This document shows, one piece after another, positions 60,041-64,000 of a DNA stretch of 64,000 nucleotides. Origin of the DNA: Paenibacillus taihuensis (lineage in GTDB: Bacteria; Bacillota; Bacilli; Paenibacillales; Paenibacillaceae); assembly GCF_003386535.1 (NCBI RefSeq), contig NZ_QTTN01000013.1, positions 1-64,000 on the forward strand. The letters are read 5' to 3'. A model generated the notes under the pieces. That model saw only the letters and a list, made by a program, of their open reading frames with translations. It was not told the DNA's origin and searched no databases. Position 1 is the stretch's first letter; each line of letters begins with the position of its first letter. The translations under genes were made by a program, and so were the position numbers.

Positions 60041-61669
60041 TTATTTTTTCGATGCCAAGTAAGCGTCGATTTGCTTCTGCGCTTCCGACATGATTTTATC
60101 CAGACCGTTGTTCTTCTGCTTCTCGATGTAGTCGTTAACGGCTTTCTCGACATCCTTCACGTTACCGAATTCGATCGGCTTGTTGAACTCCTCGACCGCT
60201 TGGTCACGCTTCGCCACTTCGTTCTTGATGTTGTCTTCGGAGATGAACAGGCCGTCAACCGGCGAGTTCACGTTAACAGGCAGTGCTGCGAACTCCGCCT
60301 CGTGAACCCAGAAGTCTTTGCCGTAAGCTGGGTTTGGACGCATGAACTGCGGCTTCCACAACGCCCATTGGCCGCCCCACTCCATGTAGTTGCTCGTCGT
60401 TGTCTGCATGCCGTCCGGATAATTAGCCGCGCCGTCTTTCAGCACGTAGGTCTTGCCTTCGATACCGTATTGAACCATGTCATACAGCTGCTGGTCGGTT
60501 TCGAGCATATCCAGGAATTGCAGGACACGGTCCGCATGCTCGGAGTTGCGGTTGATCGCAACCACGTTCGCAAGCGCAGTACGGTTCACATACTTCTTGT
60601 CAGGGTAGAGCAGGGAGCTGCCCAGCTTGTAGGACGGATCTGCGAAGCCCGGATCTGCGTTGACCCATTCATGGTCGGAGTCGGTGTAGAACATTTTGCC
60701 GTTTCTCCACTGCGCTGCGCCGTCTTCCTTATCGATCATTGCGTCGCGGTTCAGGATGCCGTCGTCGTACCACTTCTTCGACATGAGTGCTGCTTCTTTG
60801 TAGAACGGCTGTTGTTCAACCGGTTGGATCTTCACAGCCGGATCGTTCAGGTAGAAGCCCATGCCATGGAAACCAAGGTCAACCCACTCATCGCGCTGCA
60901 TGTAGATGCCGAGCGGCGTGGAACGGGACAGCTTATCCTTCGGATACGCTTCCTTCAGCTTGTGGAGGAACACATCCAGGTCTTCGATGGTCTTAATGGA
61001 ATCCGGTGCTGGCGTTATGCCTGCTTTGTCGGTCAAATCTTGGCGCCACGCCGCATACTTCCGTTGGTTCATGCTCATTGTCCAAGGGAGGCCGACAATC
61101 TTGCCGTCTACCGTTGCAGCCGCAAGCGTGCCTTGATCCTCGTACTTCTTATACAGCGTCGGTGCGTACTTCGGCAGCAGGTCGTTCAGCGCCATGTAGG
61201 AGCCTTTTGCCGCCATTTGCTTATACGACAGCCAGTCGCCGTCGAAGTTCATATCCCATTTGTCGCCGGAAGCCGCCATAACGAGCATCTTATCCTTGAA
61301 ATCGCCGAACGGAATGAAGTTGATATCGAACTTCACGTTGAGGCCCTTCGTCTTCAAATAGTCGCTGATCGCGGACCATACTTCATCCGTTGCAGCTTTC
61401 TTATCGCCGCCAAAATAAAACTTAAGCGTCACTTCCTCTTGCGCCTTGCTCGAGTTATCGGCAGCAGCATTGCTAGAGTTCGTAGTATCGGTTGTCGTCG
61501 CATTCGTGCTGTCATTCGTCGCAGTAGAGGAATTATCTGTCGTGCCGCTATTGCCTCCCGCATTATTGCTCGCGTTGTTGCCGGAATTCCCGCCGCATGC
61601 CGCCAGCAGCAGCGTGAGCGTCAATATAACCGTAAGCAGCAATGGAAGTCTGGTACGCGTCTTCTTCAT
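60041..61669 (-). CDS. LplA-like substrate-binding lipoprotein
   Basis: The signal sequence ends in the lipobox LLAACG. An Asn/Ser/Thr-rich linker of about 50 residues precedes a solute-binding domain of the large (500+ residue) LplA type, with KFYFGGDKKAATDEVW, GKIVGLPWTMSMNQ and FLDMLETDQQLYDMVQYG. Such proteins feed oligo- or polysaccharide fragments to two LplB/LplC permeases; the ligand is unknown. ATG with GAGAGG upstream. It is third after lplB- and lplC-like genes. Confidence 0.9.
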   Translation of the reverse strand: MKKTRTRLPLLLTVILTLTLLLAACGGNSGNNASNNAGGNSGTTDNSSTATNDSTNATTTDTTNSSNAAADNSSKAQEEVTLKFYFGGDKKAATDEVWSAISDYLKTKGLNVKFDINFIPFGDFKDKMLVMAASGDKWDMNFDGDWLSYKQMAAKGSYMALNDLLPKYAPTLYKKYEDQGTLAAATVDGKIVGLPWTMSMNQRKYAAWRQDLTDKAGITPAPDSIKTIEDLDVFLHKLKEAYPKDKLSRSTPLGIYMQRDEWVDLGFHGMGFYLNDPAVKIQPVEQQPFYKEAALMSKKWYDDGILNRDAMIDKEDGAAQWRNGKMFYTDSDHEWVNADPGFADPSYKLGSSLLYPDKKYVNRTALANVVAINRNSEHADRVLQFLDMLETDQQLYDMVQYGIEGKTYVLKDGAANYPDGMQTTTSNYMEWGGQWALWKPQFMRPNPAYGKDFWVHEAEFAALPVNVNSPVDGLFISEDNIKNEVAKRDQAVEEFNKPIEFGNVKDVEKAVNDYIEKQKNNGLDKIMSEAQKQIDAYLASKK

Positions 61670-61752
61670 CTTCTACCTCTCCCCTTGAGTCGTTGATTTA
61701 TACTATCCAGCCTGAAGGGGTGATCAGTCCCTGCTAAGCCGCTATAGTCCGC

Positions 61753-62637
61753 TTAACCTTTCACTGCGCCAATCATGAGTCCTTGGACAAAATACCGCTG
61801 CAGGAACGGGTACAGGAATACGATAGGTCCAATGGTGACAACGGTGAGCGCCATCTTAATGGACTCCGAGGGCAATTGGGCAGCAACGCGCTGCATATCG
61901 ATGGCATTGCTGGAGCTTCGCAGAAACTCGACGTTCGAGACGAGCGTCCGCAGCAGCAGCTGAAGCGGCTGATACTCCTGCTTATCGACGAACATCAGGC
62001 CGAGGAACCAGTCGTTCCAGTACCCGAGGGCGACGAACAGGCCGACCGTTGCGAGCACCGGCTTCGACAGCGGCAATATCAGCTGGTAGTAGATGCGGTA
62101 TTCGCTGGCACCGTCCATTTTGGCAGATTCGTAGATATCCTCCGGGATGGACAGCAGGAAGTTGCGGATCAGAAACATATTGAACGCGCCTGCGAGCGGC
62201 GGAAGAATCATCGCGAGAATCGTGTCCTTCAGATGCAGATAGTTGACGCAGACGATGTACCATGGCACAAGTCCGCCGCTGAACAGCATCGTGATGATCA
62301 CGTAGACGGATAGGATGTTCCGGTACTTAAAAGATCGTCTCGCCATCACATAGCCGCCGAGACTATTAACCAGCACAGAGAGCAGCGTCCCTACTACGGT
62401 GACGAGCAAGCTGATGCCGTATGCATCGATGATTCGGTTAGAGCCGAGCAGCAGGATTTTATAGGAAACGAGTGTGATATGCCGCGGGAACAGCGAGTAA
62501 CCGTTATTAATAATATCGTTCTCCGTTGCGAGCGAGCCTGTAATAACCATAAGGAACGGCAGCAGGCAGGCGACGCTGAAGAGTGTAATGATGAGGATGA
62601 TGACCGTTTGCGAGATTGAGAATCGTTTGACTGGCAT
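61753..62637 (-). CDS. LplC-like carbohydrate ABC permease
   Basis: The 294-residue protein has six membrane helices, FSVACLLPFLMVITGSLATE near the start, and the EAA loop EDIYESAKMDGASEYRIYYQLILPLSKP. It ends QGLMIGAVKG, typical of LplC. The ATG at 62637 has AGGAGG 7 nt upstream; the frame is open further but lacks a site. It is the second permease of the operon, 16 nt after the first. Confidence 0.9.
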   Translation of the reverse strand: MPVKRFSISQTVIILIITLFSVACLLPFLMVITGSLATENDIINNGYSLFPRHITLVSYKILLLGSNRIIDAYGISLLVTVVGTLLSVLVNSLGGYVMARRSFKYRNILSVYVIITMLFSGGLVPWYIVCVNYLHLKDTILAMILPPLAGAFNMFLIRNFLLSIPEDIYESAKMDGASEYRIYYQLILPLSKPVLATVGLFVALGYWNDWFLGLMFVDKQEYQPLQLLLRTLVSNVEFLRSSSNAIDMQRVAAQLPSESIKMALTVVTIGPIVFLYPFLQRYFVQGLMIGAVKG

Positions 62638-62653
62638 TGTGCCGCCTCCTTGT

Positions 62654-63646
62654 TTAGAAGATCGCCGAATCTTTGTCGATTCTGCGTGCCGCCCAGTTGC
62701 TGCCCAGTACGAGGACGAAGGCGACGGTCGATTGGATGAAGCCGGCTGCGGAAGCCATGCCGATATCGCCTGATTTGCGGAGCGAGCGGTAAACGAGCGT
62801 ATCGATAACGTCTGTCGTTGGATAGAGCAGCGAAGCATCGCCGACCATCGCGTAAAACATTCCGAAGTCCGCGTTCATGATCCGGCCGACCGCAAGCAGC
62901 GTCAAGATAATAATCGTCGGTCTCAGCATCGGGATGCTGATGTAGCGGATCTGCTGCCAGCGCGACGCGCCGTCGATGGAAGCGGCTTCATAATACGAGT
63001 TGTCAATGCCCGCGAGCGCCGCCAAATAAATAATGGTGCCGTACCCGGTTACTTTCCAGCGGATCGCGATCGTTAGAATAAGCGGCCATAGCCCCGGCTG
63101 GCTGTAGAAGTCAATCGGATGGAAGCCGAAGTACTCGACAATGCGGTTGATCGCGCCGTTCTCGTAGTTGAGCAGGTTGTACGTGAACACGCCGACGACG
63201 ATCCAAGAGATGAAGAAGGGCAAGAACGTGATGGACTGCGTGACCCGCTTGAACACCTTATTGCGCAATTCATTGATCATCAGCGCCAGTCCGACCTCGA
63301 ACACCAGACCTACTGCGATGAAGAGCGCATTCAGCAGGATCGTGTTGCGGACCGCGCGGTAAGCGGCATCCGAAGAGATCAGGTAGTCGAAGTTGTTCAG
63401 GATCGGCTTCGCCCAGGCGCTGCCGAAGATGCCTCCGTCGAAGTCATAGTTTTTGAAAGCGATGATGAGTCCGGCGAGCGGCAGGTAGTTGAAGACGAGC
63501 AGCAGCAAGCCGACGGGGAGGAACATGATATACAACGAGTGATTCCGCATGAGATCCTTGATGAATCCATTCCTTGTGCGGAAAGCAGGGGCAGCGGCAA
63601 CCGGCTTCGGGACGTTCGCGTTTGCGGTTTCGCTTATCGATTTCAT
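62654..63646 (-). CDS. LplB-like carbohydrate ABC permease
   Basis: The 330-residue protein has six helices, the first in LYIMFLPVGLLLLVFNYLPLAGLI, and the EAA loop NSYYEAASIDGASRWQQIRYISIPMLRP. The pattern ITFLPFFISWIVVG is typical of LplB. The ATG at 63646 has AAAGGGA 7 nt upstream. It is the first gene of the operon; no ATPase is encoded here. Confidence 0.9.
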   Translation of the reverse strand: MKSISETANANVPKPVAAAPAFRTRNGFIKDLMRNHSLYIMFLPVGLLLLVFNYLPLAGLIIAFKNYDFDGGIFGSAWAKPILNNFDYLISSDAAYRAVRNTILLNALFIAVGLVFEVGLALMINELRNKVFKRVTQSITFLPFFISWIVVGVFTYNLLNYENGAINRIVEYFGFHPIDFYSQPGLWPLILTIAIRWKVTGYGTIIYLAALAGIDNSYYEAASIDGASRWQQIRYISIPMLRPTIIILTLLAVGRIMNADFGMFYAMVGDASLLYPTTDVIDTLVYRSLRKSGDIGMASAAGFIQSTVAFVLVLGSNWAARRIDKDSAIF

Positions 63647-63784
63647 AGGCAGTTCCCTTTCTTGTTCGTTGTTCAATGTAATTCAAGCATAAGGGATGAA
63701 GCATTCGTAAACTATGAGCCAAACTTAAACTTTGTAGTATAAGATTAGCCTCTGCGAAAATACGAATACGAATACGAACCTTAC

Positions 63785-63979
63785 CTCTCAGCCGCTCTCA
63801 GCCGCTCTCAACCTCTTTCAGCCTCATTCAGCCGCTCTTCGACTTCTAACGGTTGTAACAGCGCCTAATTGGCTCCAAAAGCTCTATTACATTTGCTAAC
63901 GGTTATCAGCTCGCCTATTGGGTGATGTTCCACCGAGAATTGGCCATTGGGCTTCAAATAGCCGCTGTCACAACCGTTA
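63785..63979. repeat. short tandem and 50-nt direct repeats at the right window edge
   Basis: An 11-nt motif (CTCTCAGCCGC) repeats from 63785 to about 63838 with decay. CTAACGGTT...CGCCTA starts at 63846 and again at 63896, 50 nt apart. Its reverse complement (GCCGCTGTCACAACCGTTA) lies at 63961-63979. No gene is supported between 63647 and 64000. No clear promoter for the LplB operon was found. Confidence 0.6.
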
Positions 63980-64000
63980 AAATTTCAAAAGCCGCACTTT

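Noticed and set aside
60071-61696. 541-codon plus-strand frame opposite the LplA-like gene
   Set aside because: It is a shadow of the lipoprotein gene; low-complexity translation without family motifs.

Overview
The window looks like chromosome from a Paenibacillus-type member of the Bacillota. Start sites carry strong AGGAGG-type ribosome-binding sites, with many TTG and GTG starts. There is a T-box in front of pheST, a c-di-GMP-I riboswitch, LplABC-type sugar transporters, a YesM/YesN-type two-component pair and an SLH-domain remnant. The block pheS-pheT-zapA ... mutS2-yshE follows the Bacillus subtilis order. I see no rRNA, tRNA, CRISPR array, transposase or prophage.

Left part (1-21.5 kb, mostly minus strand). 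A 3'-truncated cysK ends in a near-perfect palindrome. Upstream of it in the same direction lie an MFS transporter, a zinc-ribbon protein, a 25-residue membrane peptide, yshE and mutS2. On the plus strand are a YvlD-like membrane protein, a lipoprotein with a CuA motif and a short-chain dehydrogenase; they occupy the place where B. subtilis has rnhC-yshB-polX. Next come a very large ZapA (1316 residues, a ZapA domain followed by about 1200 residues of repetitive coiled coil), pheT and pheS with the T-box leader, an alpha/beta hydrolase, and a copper operon (CopC-CopD fusion, sensor kinase, NarL-type regulator, YcnI).

Middle (21.5-45.3 kb). nrdAB is preceded by a promoter carrying two NrdR boxes. 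A membrane protein of unknown function converges with a minus-strand series: pxpB-pxpC-pxpA, a MASE3-GGDEF-EAL protein and a gamma-glutamylcyclotransferase-like gene. Then follow a von Willebrand factor A lipoprotein, a small unknown gene, a divergent TetR/MMPL-exporter pair, an unknown 204-residue protein, a DRE-TIM aldolase, a chemotaxis receptor behind a c-di-GMP-I riboswitch and terminator, fumC, two broken sugar-binding-protein genes (one fused in frame to the first codons of an ABC ATPase) and a thioesterase.

Right part (45.3-64 kb) holds two sugar or sugar-acid loci. The first is a binding protein, two permeases (one with a large extra domain), an SDR and D-galactonate dehydratase, with a divergent YesM/YesN-type pair as probable regulator. 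The second is LplB/LplC/LplA-like transport genes, a RspA/ManD-like dehydratase and an epimerase, followed by a broken SLH-protein gene. A Bax-inhibitor-1-like gene lies between them.

Two things stand out. One is the giant ZapA, whose coil is built from in-frame DNA repeats of 66 and 240 nt. The other is a set of non-coding arrays (33.6-34.2, 45.34-45.53, 45.57-45.75, 55.49-56.02 and 63.8-64.0 kb) in which short palindromes or related motifs recur about every 50-51 nt, with 61 nt in two places, as if phased to the DNA helix.
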